Below, in pieces: positions 36,750 through 48,550 of a stretch of DNA of 64,000 nt. Position 1 is the stretch's first letter; every line of letters starts with the position of its first letter. The DNA comes from Hirsutella rhossiliensis (Eukaryota; Ascomycota; Sordariomycetes; Hypocreales; Ophiocordycipitaceae), in NCBI RefSeq assembly GCF_020360975.1, contig NW_025408670.1:3472001-3536000 (forward strand), given 5' to 3'. The notes under the pieces were generated by a model. It made no database searches. It was given only the letters and a program-made list of their open reading frames with translations, and had not been told where the DNA came from. The position numbers were made by a program, and so were the translations under genes.

Positions 36750-39700
36750 GGTATTCTTATTACTAACCTTGTTTTCTTATATCTAGTATTTATTCTACTT
36801 TATATTCTTAATCGCCGTCGACTTTAATTTTTTCTTATAGTTTAGCGTTTCGTAGTACTAGTTTTAATAATAAGATATAAAATATCGGGTATATCTATAT
36901 TATCGTTAGTAGCGAAAGTTCGTAGTTAACTTTTAAAATAGCTTTCTTAACCTTAAACGGTTTAAGTTTCTTAAAATCTAATTTATTACTTAGTCGTTTT
37001 ATTTTAATATTTCGTCGTATAAGGTAGACTATATCTCCCTCTTAAAAGATTAGTCCCTATAATCTTTTCCGATTATAGTAAGTAGATATTCGTTCTCTAA
37101 CGAATTAAAGTTCTTATTATATTTCTTTATATAATTTTCGTAGCTAATCTACTTATAGTATCGCTCGTTCCGCTTATAGTCCTTTTTAAGTAACCTTAAA
37201 TGCTTCTAGGTTATATTTATAATTAGCGTATACTAGTAAGAGCTTAGTTATTTCCGTAACTAAGCTATTATAAGCTAGTTACGCTATTAGTAGCTATTTA
37301 ACTTAATCGTTTTATTTATAACTAATATAGTATCGTAAATATTATTTAAGCGTTTAGTTAAGTCGTTCCGTTTATCTATCTATTTATAGGTAATAAGCTA
37401 TACTAAGCTTATATTTCGTCCCTAATTATACTATAAGAGCTTACTAAAATTTAGCTATAAACGTGCTTCCTCTATTAGAGATAATCTCGTTTAGTAGTCC
37501 GTAATTACTAATAATAGTTCGTAGGAATATATATACTAGCTCTTCTATATTACTTACTTCTTTATATAGTAAGAAGTATCCGTACTTCGTTAATCTATTA
37601 GTAATAACGAATATACTATCGTACTTAACGTTAGTTATAGGTTCTTTTAATAGTAGTAGCTTTATAATATAGTCGAAAGCTATCGAATCCTATAGTTTCT
37701 CTAGTACTAGTAGCGTTTATAATTCTCTATATAGTTTATATCGTTCGGCTTTACTTTATACGCAAAGTTTATATTTTTTAATAACTTATTATACTACTTC
37801 TTTAAGCTATAGGAAGTTATATTATCGTTTAATCTATTCTATTATTCTTTAGATTCCTTAGTATCTATATATTAGATATTCGTATATATCTTATATAACT
37901 TTATCTCGTAACGCTAGTAGTATCTAGATTTTATTCTTATATATTAGAACTTCCGAATATTCTATATCGTATCCTTTTAGTGCTTTATATTCTTTTATCT
38001 ATTTTAGGATCTTTTAGTAAGTCGAGTTATCGGGTTATACTTTAAATATTATATTTAGCTATCGTTGCTAGTAGTTCCCGTTTTTATTAATTTCTAGGAG
38101 CTATCCTTTCGCTATAGGTGCTCCTATATTATAGTTACTTTGTCGACTAAGGGTATTAGCTCGACCGTTTTCTATTCCTTTTCTATAGATTATTTTATAG
38201 TCGAATTCTAATAAGTATTCGGCTTATTAGATCTATCGTCCGTTTAACTATTATATTATTGCAAAGTATAAGATATTCTTATAATCTATATAGACCTTAA
38301 CTTTATATTTACTTTTAAGAAGGTAGTATCGAAATTCCTTAAAAGCTTAAATAATTATAAGGAATTCTTTATTATAGATAGGGTAATTAAGTTCTACGCT
38401 ATATAGCTTCTTTAAATAGAATATAATCGGTTATAGTTTTCCTTTATTATCTTTTTATCCGATTTATACTCCTAGAGCAAAGTCTAATATATCGGTTTCG
38501 AGTTCGATTTATCGTTTTAAATCGAAGGTAGTTAAGACTAGTTCTTACGTAATCGTAGTCTTAATATATTCGAAAGCTTCGTTAGCTTTATCGTCCTATA
38601 TAAATCCTTTTTCCTTCTTCGTTAAGTTATATAGTAGTACTATAATCTTTCCGAAATCTTTAATAAATCGTTAGTAGTAATTTATAAATCCTAGGAAACT
38701 TTATATATCCTTAACGTTCTTTAGCGTTAGCTATTCTTTAACTAAGTTAATCTTATCTTATTATATTCGTATCTCTCTTAGTAAGATCGTATATCTAAGG
38801 AAGTCTACTTCCTATATATAGAACTTACTTTTCTTTAGTTTAACTAGTAACTTCGCATTCTAAAGTACGCGGAGTACCTTATAAACGTGTTCTTTATATT
38901 CTTCTAGGGTATCTAAGAAGATTAGGATATTATCTAGGTATACTACTATAAAGATATCTAAGTATTCGCGTAGGATATTATTAATTATCCGTTAGAAGGT
39001 AGCTAGTATATTTATAAGTCTAAATAGTATTACTAGATATTCGAATAGTCTAAATTTCGTTTTAAAGGCTATTATCTATTTATATCCCTTTTTTATACGT
39101 ATTAAGTTATAGGCGCCTTTAAGATCGAGGGCTATAAACTATGTTTTACTATATAGTCGATCTTATAGTTCTAATATAAGCGGTAATAGTATTCGGTCCT
39201 TTATTATAATATCGTTTAGGCGTCTATAGTCGATAACTAGTTATAGCTTACCGTTTTTCTTTAGAATAAATATAACTAGGTAGCCTACTTCGGATATTAA
39301 TATTCGTATATATCCCTTTTATAGATTCTCGTCGAGGTAGTCGCGTAGCGTTTATTGTTGCTTTTCGTTTAAGTTATAGATCTTATAGAAAGTCGGCGTT
39401 ATTCTATCCTTAAGACAAATTTCGTGGTCCTATTAGCTATATTCGGGTAACCCTATCTTAAGTTTTTCCTTAAAGAGTTTATTATATTTCCGGTATTCCT
39501 AGGGGATGTTCTTTATTCTATCTTATAGGCTTTATTCTTTCTTTTAAGAGCTAGTTTCTCTTAACTTAAGCTCTTTATTAATTTATTTAAGGTCTTTCCT
39601 TAGAGTAGCAATAACTCTTTAGATCTTTATATTATATCCTTTATTCTATTTATATCGGATGCTAGGTTATATAGCCGTGTTAGTTAGTACGTAGGTCTTA

Positions 39701-42700
39701 TTAGTCGATTTTATTATATCTACCGGTTCGGTTACTATTTTCGTTCGTATCGCTAAAGCCCGTAATAATTTACTTAAACGGTTATCCCTTTTATCCTATT
39801 TAGTAGCTAAATTATCGTAAAATTTACTTTCTCCTAAATCTACTAGTCCTAGAAACTTACGTCTTCGTTCTAATATAGCTAGCTAGTTTTCTAGTTAATT
39901 AGTAGGTTGCTCTCCTATAGCTATAGAAGCCTTAATATAAGGTCGTGTTCTCTAATATCTATAATATCGAAGTTAACTTATTTATCGTAGCCCTAGATAT
40001 TAATATCGAGGTAATTAATCTCTATATTAATAATTCTATTATTATAGTTAAAGGCCTCTCCTTTAATATTCGTAAGTTTATATAGATCCTTCTTATATCT
40101 CTATATAAGTCGGTAACTATTAACGACTCTAGGTAAAACGTAATTGCCTATCGCGCTATAGTTTAAAAGTATACGCGCGTAATATCCCGCGATTTAGATA
40201 TCTAATACTATTTAGTTGCTATAGCTTGCCGTTGCTATATATAGGGTCCTTAGATCTTATTATATCGTGCTAGTCTATAGCCCTTTTATAGATAGCGTAC
40301 CTCGTTTTTTACCTAGTCCTTATTTATTTCGTCTATATATTCTTCTTCGATTTATTGCTAGTATTATTTCTTTATTCTTTCGTCGCGTTAAGTTATTATT
40401 TAACTTGAGAGGCTAACTTCTTATAACTAGTTAAAGATTTCTTATTTCTCGACGCTATATCGTTTATACTAAGTCGCTTCGTAGTTAATTACGTAGTTTA
40501 TATCGTAATTCTATTTGTTTTCGTACTAAAGGTTAAGTTTTCGTTCTATATCTTTCTATTTTTCGTGTAGTATTTCTATATCGATTTTTCCTTAGTCGAA
40601 TACGGCCTATAGCCTTCGTACGTATTGCTAATAATCTTTTAGTGCACTATTATATCGTTTATACTATACTTATACTTTTTCGTATTTATAAACTCTATAG
40701 TTCGGGTATACGTATTCGTTATAATCTTCTTTATCGTATTTAATTCGTTGCGTAAGTCTTTAGAAGATTAATAGTTCGGGTGCCTTAGAGCGAGTAGCGC
40801 TATACTATTCTTCTATTTTAGCGTGTTTATAGATTTTATATATCTCTAAAAGACATCTCGTTAATAAACCGTAATTATCGCGGTATTTAAGTAGTATACC
40901 GTAATTAGGTTCTAATAATATAACTTAGTCGTTTAGGTAGCGTTAATCGATTTTCTAGTAGTCTAGTTTTATACTTAAGTAGGGTTTCGAAAGTACTTAT
41001 CCCTCGAATCTAACTAGGAAGGCATTATATTATACCTTTATCTAGAAGTATATTATATAGTCTAAGTAGACGTATAAGGTCTATAAAATATACTTATGCT
41101 CTTCGTAACTAAGTACTATTCTTAGGTTATCTAAAAATTCTCCTCGTAGCTACTATTCTCGTTATAGAGCTATAAAAGTATCGACCGTGGCAATAGCTAT
41201 AGCGTAGTCTTCTCCGTATAGTGCCGGTTTATATCGAACTATTATAGCTTATTAATTTTCCGTGAGAATTTAAGGTATTTATTAAGTTCTAATTTTAAGT
41301 ATTTCTTCGAATTCTTCGAAGTATAGAGCGTGTTCTCCGATCGTAGCGTTTTCCCTTAGTAGTAAGGGTAGTAGTATAAGTTCGTTCTCGTCTTCCGTTT
41401 CTTTAGGTATTTCTTATTTTTTAGAGCTTATATCGTTAATACTTCGTTATTCCTCCTTAGGTTATTATCCGAGTTTTATAAGTATAAGGGCTGCGTTTAT
41501 ATCTTCTTTATTATATTATTTATAGACTACCTATTATTATTATCGATTTTTATTTCGTATATCTTCCTAGAATCGTTTGCCGTTCTTCTTAATCTAGTCT
41601 TAGGAGACTCCTTTAAGATAGGGGTATTCCGGTTCTATAAATTTAACTTATTTCTATATTTTAGGATCCCTTCGTTATATTATTATAAGGGTCTTCTTTA
41701 GTAGCTTTAGGAACTATCCGGTACCGTTCTTATCGCTTAAGTATACCGTGCATTCGTCGTCGTAGTATATAGTCTAACTAAGGAGTTTATACTTTAGTTC
41801 CTATCTATTAGTAGCGTTTAGGTGTTTCTTACCTTTTAGGGCTAGTGCTTAGTAGGTTTTCTTCTCCTTATAAGGTTATCTATATTCTTTAAAGTAATGT
41901 CTAAGTTTCCCGTAGTTAAAACACTTTCCTTTACTTTTCTATATTACGTTTAGGTCTATCCTACCTAGGTTAGTTATATAGGCGTAGGCAATAGGGGTTT
42001 CGCGCTTCTTTTTATAGTTAGCGTATCGGTTAAAGTTATTCCTATAAGAAGGGTTCTAGTTTCCTCTTCCTTATTTCTTTTCTTAGCGTCGCGTATACTA
42101 TCTATTATCGATTCGTACAACTATAGCAATATAGTCCGAGAGGTTATTAGGTCGATTTTCCTTATAGAGCTCGTCCTTAACTTCTTCTTTAAGCCTATCG
42201 TAGAATTATAATATAAGAGGTTCGTCGTCCTAATTAAGCTTTAAGGTAACTTAACGGAACTTCGTAGTATAATCTAATACTAAGATCCATTATTAGAGTT
42301 CTCGAAGTTTCTATTTAGCTTCTCGTTCCTCGTTAGTTATTCTAAATACCTTTATAATAGCTTCTTTAAATCCTTAGAAACTAGCAAAGACTTTATCTAT
42401 CTCGTTATCTTATCGCGCTAGTTAGTTATCGAGAAAATCCCTTATAATAAGTCTAAACTAAGCGAGTGCCGTTCTAGATAAACAATTTCCTACGTAGAGT
42501 ACCTTTTCGACTAGGTCCGAGAGTTTAGTAGGGTAAAACCGGTAGTAGGCCTTAAGTTAGGTAAGAAAGTCTCGAAGCGTGCTATAAGTACCGTTAAATA
42601 GTCCTAGCTGTTTTAGTTTAACTGCTTCTCTAAGGTCCCTAACTTATCCGTTGCCTCCTCCGTTCTTAAGTAACTATACCTTATATCGAAGGGTAATAAT

Positions 42701-42830
42701 CTCGCGTATTATATCCTAAGGCGATATAGTAGCTCTAGAGTTAGTTAATCTAGCTTGCTATATAGGCATATTAATAGTTGCGATATTGCTTAGAGTAACG
42801 CGGTATTATACTAAATAAGAGCTTTTAACG
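36750..42830 (-). pseudogene. G2 Gag-Pol polyprotein, RIP-inactivated
   Basis: Read on the minus strand from about 42,700 downward. Gag ends with a single CCHC knuckle whose central Cys is RIPed (CFNxGKxxH pattern, about 41,890-41,930). Protease and linker follow. Reverse transcriptase shows 'VVYLDNILIF' at about 38,921-38,955, from the usual VYLDDILIF with the second Asp changed to Asn by G-to-A. RNase H (about 38,200-38,400) and integrase (about 37,000-37,900) come next. The order RT, RNase H, integrase marks Ty3/Gypsy. Stops are TAG/TAA, and no product is possible. Confidence 0.75.
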
Positions 42831-43300
42831 TATAATAACTAGTATTATTCCTAAGGGATAAACCTATCGGGGGGTTTATATTAGTAGATATAATAGGGCG
42901 TGGTCTAAGTAATAATATATATATTACGTTAGTAATAAGTCGGAGGTCGTAGACTATAGACTATAACTAAGTAATTAGAATTAGAGATAGAATCGTAATA
43001 AAGATCTATATTAAAAGCTAGAGAGCTATCTATCTAAAGGAGTAAAAGTAGGTAGCTATATATACCCGTAGAGACTATCCTTAGATTATAGTCCTAGCCG
43101 TGATCCCCTTCGTAGCTTACTATGGCTTACTTATAAGCTATGCTCTTAAGTAGTAATCTATCTATATAAGGCTTACTTAGCTTACGTATGCTCTAGGTAA
43201 GCTAAGCCTAAGTAACTTCTCATCCTAACTATTGTTCCGAGCCGCCTTGTTACGTAAACGTGGCCGGCTCTCCTACGACCTGCTAACCGTGGTCGTAATA
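42831..43300 (-). repeat. 5' LTR of G2
   Basis: It is 470 bp, matching 35,469-35,938 with mainly transition differences; the TSD cctag follows at 43,301. Confidence 0.9.
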
Positions 43301-44517
43301 CCTAGGTAACTAAGTTATATATACTAAAGAACGCCGTCTCCTTAGGCTACTAAAAGAGGGTCCTTAGAACCTACCCTCCTTTAAGTAAGGAAAGCTAACT
43401 TCTTAAGAGATTCCTTTTTAAGGATAGGTTAGAATTTAAGAATAAATTAACTATATTTCTCCTTAATAAGCTTAATCGTTTAATTCTTTTAAACTAGCCT
43501 CGTAGGCTTAGAAGTTATATCTTAGAAGATTCCTTCCTCTTAAAGAAAGTAAAAGGAAATTAGCCTCGTTAAAAATTAAAGGTAAAAAGCTACCCTTTTT
43601 CGTTAAAGAATTTATATAGTCCTATTAAGTAATTTCATCGTAAAATTCACCCTTCTATACCCCTCTATCTATATAGTTAATTCCCCGGTAATAAGGTATT
43701 CCCTCTATACCTTCTTAAAGGACCTAAATCGTAAGAGTATATTATAGATATTAAGGGAAGTACTAGAGTTAAGGATAGCTAATTTTTATAGGGGATAATT
43801 AAAGGGCTCTAACGGTTAGTCTAAGCTTTATTAATCTATAGGTAAGACGAAAGCTAGATTTACTATACTAACGATTTTTCCTTAAATTTATAGCTTAAAT
43901 AAAGGCAGCGGCGTTATTAGTTATTATTTCTTAGCAACCTAAATCTCGTCTATCTTCTTCTATAATAAAGGGTCCTCCTTAAGAGACTATTATATTATTT
44001 CTTATAGCATTTTTAAAGGGTTAAATCCTTTAGGTTAGTTTTCCTTAAAGACCTATTAGTATTATAATAACTAATAGCCTAGGGATTTATAGGCTAGGTA
44101 GCCGTTTCGTTTTTTAGTTTTCTATTTCTTCGAGGAATCCTCGTCCCGGTCCGGAAGGTCTACTTAAAAACCCCCCCTTTTTACCCCTTATTACTAATTT
44201 TAACGAAGAGGTTCGATTTCGACTAGTTCCCTAATTTTTCGACTAACGAAATAAAAGGTCTATTAGGGGACTAGTCGGGCCGGACGGACTAACGGGGCCG
44301 GGCCCAGAGTAGTAGGCGGAGCTAGGGCCGGGACTAGGGCAGCCGTTAAAGATAGGGTTAAGGCTCTCGAAGGAGGTAGAGCTAGAGGGGCAATAGCCGT
44401 AGTAGCGGGGGCCGTAGTAAGAGGGGCTATAGTAGCTATAAGGGCAGTAGGTCGAGCTATCTAGGTCGAGTGCTAGCTACGAAGGAATAAGACTACTTAT
44501 TATTATACTTTAATAGC
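43301..44517 (-). pseudogene. C2 piece: Gag to integrase
   Basis: The reverse complement matches C1 from about 5,460 to 6,650, including the Ala/Pro-rich Gag stretch (44,280-44,440 here). RIP is heavy. It ends at the 570-bp insert. Confidence 0.75.
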
Positions 44518-45087
44518 TATAAGGAACGGTGTTCCTACTATAAATAAAGCAGCTATAATATACTCTCCCGATTATATAAGCTAATAAGTAGTATATTAAT
44601 TATAGATAAAATCCTATCCTATAGAGCAAGAATCGCTCGTTATTTTGCATGTTATTATATATTAGACGGGTTGCCCCGGTTATCGTACAATCGGGAATCG
44701 AAGGAACAGAGCTAACTTAGAATGCTAGCTAAGACCTCTTAAGAATACCGGCACGACCAACCTCCTTTAAACACGAATATCAGTGGAACCAAGACACTTC
44801 TAGATTCACTCGAGGTATCACGGAATTCCTTAGTCTTAGGGCTATACGGCAGCCTAAATCTGGTCCCGAAAGGTTCTTCCGTTTAGCTATAATTGTCTAT
44901 ATAAGACAGCATGTCCGCTAGTAGATAGAGAGAGAATCATTAACTTAAACACCTCTTCTACATACTAATACACTACTAATAAATTCCGTTGAAAATCCTA
45001 TCTTATACTCCTTCTTCCCCTCTATTACGTAGTCTTACGTGATTCCTTAATTTCCTAAAATTCCGCTTTTGCTTATATACCTTAAGA
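44518..45087. mobile_element. 570-bp non-RIPed insert, possible solo LTR
   Basis: Copia C2 is interrupted exactly here, with atagc (or aatagc) repeated on both sides (44,513-44,517; 45,088-45,092). Unlike its surroundings the insert keeps normal CpA and TpG. It has no coding frame and contains a TATA-like tctatataagac near 44,898, as LTR promoters do. Its ends (tataagg and ccttaaga) are roughly inverted but not clean TG/CA. A solo LTR or a MITE-like element fits; the family is not recognised. Confidence 0.55.
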
Positions 45088-45898
45088 ATAGCCTCTTTAT
45101 TTAGTTCCCGGCTAGCTTCTTAAAAGATAGTCGAGTAACCGTTACTAATAGGTTTTATTAGTAGAGATATATCCTATAGCTACTAGCTAGAAAGAGTTTC
45201 TATTAAAAAGTATTAGTTAGCTTCCTCGAGGATCTCTTCTTACTTAGCTAGCTATAAAGAAGCTAGTAGGCTCCTAGTAGAAAAGGCTCCTAGGTATACT
45301 ATATAGGTCTTCTTAATATAGTTAGTTATATAGCCCCTTAAGGGAGCTATTAAGGTCTTAAGCTTTTAAAGCTACTACTTAGGGGTCTCTTCTTCTTAAA
45401 GAGAGATTAGCTTTATAGTACTAACAGATTCTATTATTACTATATATATAGTAGTTAGCAGCTTTATCTTATAGAGGTATTCCTTATAGTAACTCTTATA
45501 GTTACCTAAGGTAGTAGAAAAAGCTCTTTACTATATAGAGGTTAGCTTAGAGAAGAGGGAAGCTCCCTCTATAAATTCCGTTGCCCTAGGATAAAGAGGG
45601 GGCTTAAGAGGGTCCTACTTATTAGAGAAGACTAAATTATAGATAGTTCTATCTATACGAGCCTATAGCTCCTTTACCTACTTATCTTAATCTTAAGGCT
45701 TTATAAGAATCGTCTTATAGATAATAAGGGCGGCTAAGGAATCGTTTTTCGATATTACTATAAGGGAAGGGTAGAAAAGTTAGTTAAAAATCGGCTTTTC
45801 TAGTATAAGAGGTAAAAGGAAGCTACGAGGGATATAAGAAAGGTGCCTTTTATAGTAGCGGGAAGGTATAGGAACTCTATTCCTCCCGGGTTTTTAAC
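45088..45898 (-). pseudogene. C2 piece: start of Gag
   Basis: The reverse complement matches C1 from about 4,630 to 5,460. The primer site beside the LTR is decayed (gggtttttaac at about 45,888-45,898). Open frames within it on either strand are artefacts. Confidence 0.75.
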
Positions 45899-46375
45899 TA
45901 TCGTATAAAGAGATATAAGAAGTATATAAAAAATATATAAAGGTAAAAGTAAAAGTAAGGGGTTAGATAGAAAGGGCAAAGTCATTTAATTCTTATAAGG
46001 GCAGTAATTATAGTAAGGGAGTAATTATTATATTACCTTAATTATCCTTCTTTCTTCTATCTAACGCCCCTCTTTATACCTATCTAGTATCTTAATTAAT
46101 AAAGAAGATCTTACTTAAAGAAGCTATTAATATCCTCTTAACTACCGAGCTTTTTGCCGGGTTTTCCCCTCTATTCTAGCCGTTACCGGCTTATCCGTCT
46201 TATCTCTCGCTACCTCTATAAGAGGCTATCGCCACTTCTGCTTTCCCTTATGCCCCTACCCTCTTCTCTGCACCTCCTTTTAGCTCCTTCTTCTAAACCG
46301 GTTTTTCAGCTTCCTAGGTCCCTCTTGCCACGGGATATCTCCGAGAACTGCGAAATCAGGCCACGCTTCGCGACA
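45899..46375 (-). repeat. 5' LTR of C2, border of the gene island
   Basis: It is exactly 477 bp, matching both C1 LTRs. The outer end reads TGTCGCGAAGCG on the minus strand. The inner half is fully RIPed, while the outer ~230 bp (from about 46,140) keeps many CpA and TpG. The flanking bases actgt (46,376-46,380) would be its target duplication. Two longer open frames here (46,154-46,429 and its antisense) are not genes. Confidence 0.9.
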
Positions 46376-46400
46376 ACTGTCGCCCCAAAAACAAGAGCCG

Positions 46401-47367
46401 ATGACTCCTACGAACACCCCAGGAGCTAGAGAAGCGCTCCTCCGGCAAGCCCCACGCGAGCACCTTCCGAATTGCAGGTGCGAAGATGCGCACAGCAACC
46501 GGACGACCCTCCAATTCGGCTCCACGAGCAGCGACAGCGCCGACATCGACTAAGGAGATGCTATAATAGGAGACGCAGCATATGAAACCAATACCGATAA
46601 ACTGGACGACCTGCCTAACGCTGAAGGCCTAGTAGCAACGGTTGCCCACGCGGCAGAGAGCCTTATCGCCAGCTAGATAGAATCATAACAGGCAAAGCTG
46701 GCCGTCTTCCGCGCATTCTGCACCGCCTTCGACTAGACGGCTACTTAGTTTACCTCGGGCCACGCGCTTACCTTCGCGAAGGACTTCTCGCGCGACTTTA
46801 TAAGCTACTAGGACAGCGCGCTTAACGGCGTGCCTACACGCGCCGGTAAGAACGTAGCTAACACGACCGCACCGACCTGCGCCGATATGGCCTATAAGAG
46901 TATGGCGCAGACAGGAGGCCCCATCCGCCAGCCTCGACCCACGGCACCGGGAGGCCCCTCTGGTCTAGCCGCCTAAGGATGACTAGCGTGTCCTCTTGTG
47001 GCTCGACGACAAGTCCCCGCAGAGCACGGAAGGGAAGGTGTGCCGGGTGTGCGGAGAGACGGCCGGGGTTCTAAGGTGCAGCCGATGCTAGGCGGTGGCG
47101 TACTACGGCAGGGAACACCAAAAACAGGACTAGAAGACGCATAAAAAGGGATGCAAGCTAAAGGCTAGCTAGGCAGAAGCTACACGGGTACCGATATACT
47201 TAGAAAGAAGAGGAGAAGAAGGCAAATAGGAAGAGCATAAAGAACACTAAGAAGCACTATAAGAATTGCGGGTCGAACTCCGGTAGGCTAAGATCGATAG
47301 CGATAAGCAAAACATAATAATGCGAGAAACGAAGGCTGACCTGCAGTGGTGGAACTGTGATCTTTAA
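46401..47367 (+). pseudogene. EKA/LINE-ORF1-like N-terminus with C-terminal MYND finger, broken
   Basis: The frame opens at ATG 46,401 and runs to about 46,950. It has a helical part (…VAHAAESL…, …FRAFCTAFD…) and a Thr/Pro/Gly-rich linker, like ORF1 or EKA-type proteins derived from LINEs. After a +1 shift near 46,940-46,960 it continues with 'PPKDDRVLLWLDD'-like residues, also seen in LINE ORF1/EKA proteins. A MYND zinc finger follows at 47,041-47,160: CxxC, CxxC, then YY for YC, HQxxD and THKKGC. MYND fingers bind proline-rich partners. The stop is TAA 47,365. About a dozen in-frame TAG/TAA replace Gln/Trp, and one MYND Cys reads Tyr. The gene starts only 26 bp from the C2 LTR. Confidence 0.55.
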
Positions 47368-48550
47368 GCTCTGGTACGGGATTTAGTTGGCAATAGTAAC
47401 GGCTAGCAATAGCTCGGTGCTGTGTTAGATATCTTAGGGTGCTCGATCGATCTAATTAGTTGACCCCGAGATAGCTGCTACGGAACGGGGACTGCCCCTT
47501 AGTATACCCGCAATATTACGAATTTCGCAATAGAGCACTATTTTCGCAGTGTTAATGTTTGTGCGGGCTTTAAGAATAAGAGCATTAATCTACTTATAGT
47601 AGAACTTATCTAGTCTAGACGGTATTCGGCGTTAAGTATTGTTAAAAGATTCTGGATATGCCTAGTGAAAGTGGAACATGCGGGGAAAAGGATTTAAGAG
47701 AACGGCAGTGGGACGCTGCTCTACCCCTGCAAGGTAAGCTGCGTCTAACTTCCGGGTAGCGTCGCGGCCTGAGGCAGAAGACGCCCTACGTTAAGGTTAA
47801 GCCAAGTACGCGTCCGGTAATTAGAGCACGTAAAGCACACGGCGTCAGCTATAGCTGTGCTATAGATGTCGGCTGGTGCTCCGGTACGAAAATTGGGGCA
47901 TTCCTTTTAGCAATAGTAGCTTTAACCCTTAAACCCACTTATTGGCGAAATAAATCTTGTTTTTTTATCCCTAAAAAAGATTATATAAAGTGCTTATGTG
48001 ACTATGTAGCGATAGCGCAATACTAAAGGCTGAAGTTCTGGCAACTACATTCGAGCCCTCGCAATATCTACCAACACTGCGGGGTGCTCGGCTGACTGCA
48101 TACGACATACCCTAACCCGATGCATATCTCTCCGCTAATAGATACCAAGGTTACCCGGCGGGGCGAAAAACACGCTGTCGCTCCCCGTGCCCTTTTGCCT
48201 ACTGCTGGACCGGCGGTGTTTTTCTTACACTGGATGCTGTGCCAGACGACAATGGTGGCTTGAAAGTCGTTGTCACGGGGATCGGACGACTAATATTCTA
48301 AATAGGCTTAGCGCATTATACTAATCAGCAAACCCTTTTGAAGTGTTCCTCCGGGGTCGCCGATGGTCTACATCATGTGTCATGTGATGGTCTCAGCCAC
48401 AGCGCTACGGCCCACATAGACAAAAAAGACCACGCCCCCTTGGCAAAGTGGCATTTTATTTCTCCAAACGCTACCCTCTAAACGTTATGTGAGTCTCCGT
48501 TGGCTGACGCATCGTGATCTATTTGCATTTTTCACACTCGATAATTGAAT
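47368..48550. other. Intergenic, no gene seen
   Basis: Composition is mixed, becoming normal (non-RIP) toward 48,000. No open frame of note and no RNA gene were found. The last 100 bp should hold the promoter of the kinase-like gene; no clear TATA box is visible. Confidence 0.5.

Larger units (their letters stand above)
35469..43300 (-). mobile_element. Full-length Ty3/Gypsy retrotransposon G2
   Basis: The two LTRs are each exactly 470 bp (35,469-35,938 and 42,831-43,300). A 5-bp target duplication, cctag, flanks it (35,464-35,468 and 43,301-43,305), and removal restores Copia C2. Gag-pol runs on the minus strand: zinc knuckle at about 41,890-41,930, reverse transcriptase near 38,930, integrase toward 37,000. 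A purine tract reads on the minus strand just inside 35,939. Total length is 7,832 bp. An additional gene lies on the plus strand between pol and the 3' LTR. LTRs retain some CpA/TpG, so RIP is incomplete. Confidence 0.9.
3340..46375 (-). mobile_element. Copia element C2, old frame of the nested cluster
   Basis: C2 is a Ty1/Copia retrotransposon of the same family as C1, inverted, and broken into pieces by later insertions. Pieces that align to C1 in consecutive order are 3,340-3,403, 10,493-12,182, 34,316-35,468, 43,301-44,517, 45,088-45,898 and the LTR 45,899-46,375. At the G2, G3 and 570-bp junctions the C2 sequence resumes exactly after a short target duplication, and at the LINE-tail junction after an approximate 14-15 bp one; at the G1 junction only C2 continuation is seen. 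Its 3' LTR lies left of the window. RIP is heavy everywhere except the outer part of the 5' LTR. Confidence 0.8.

Noticed and set aside
46154..46546. Open frames of about 90 codons on both strands
   Set aside because: Most of each lies in the C2 LTR, which is open because its outer part is un-RIPed; no motif.
48545..48550. Start of the kinase-like gene at 48,545
   Set aside because: This would be a TTG start; ATG 48,551 is in frame six bases later and suits a fungal gene.
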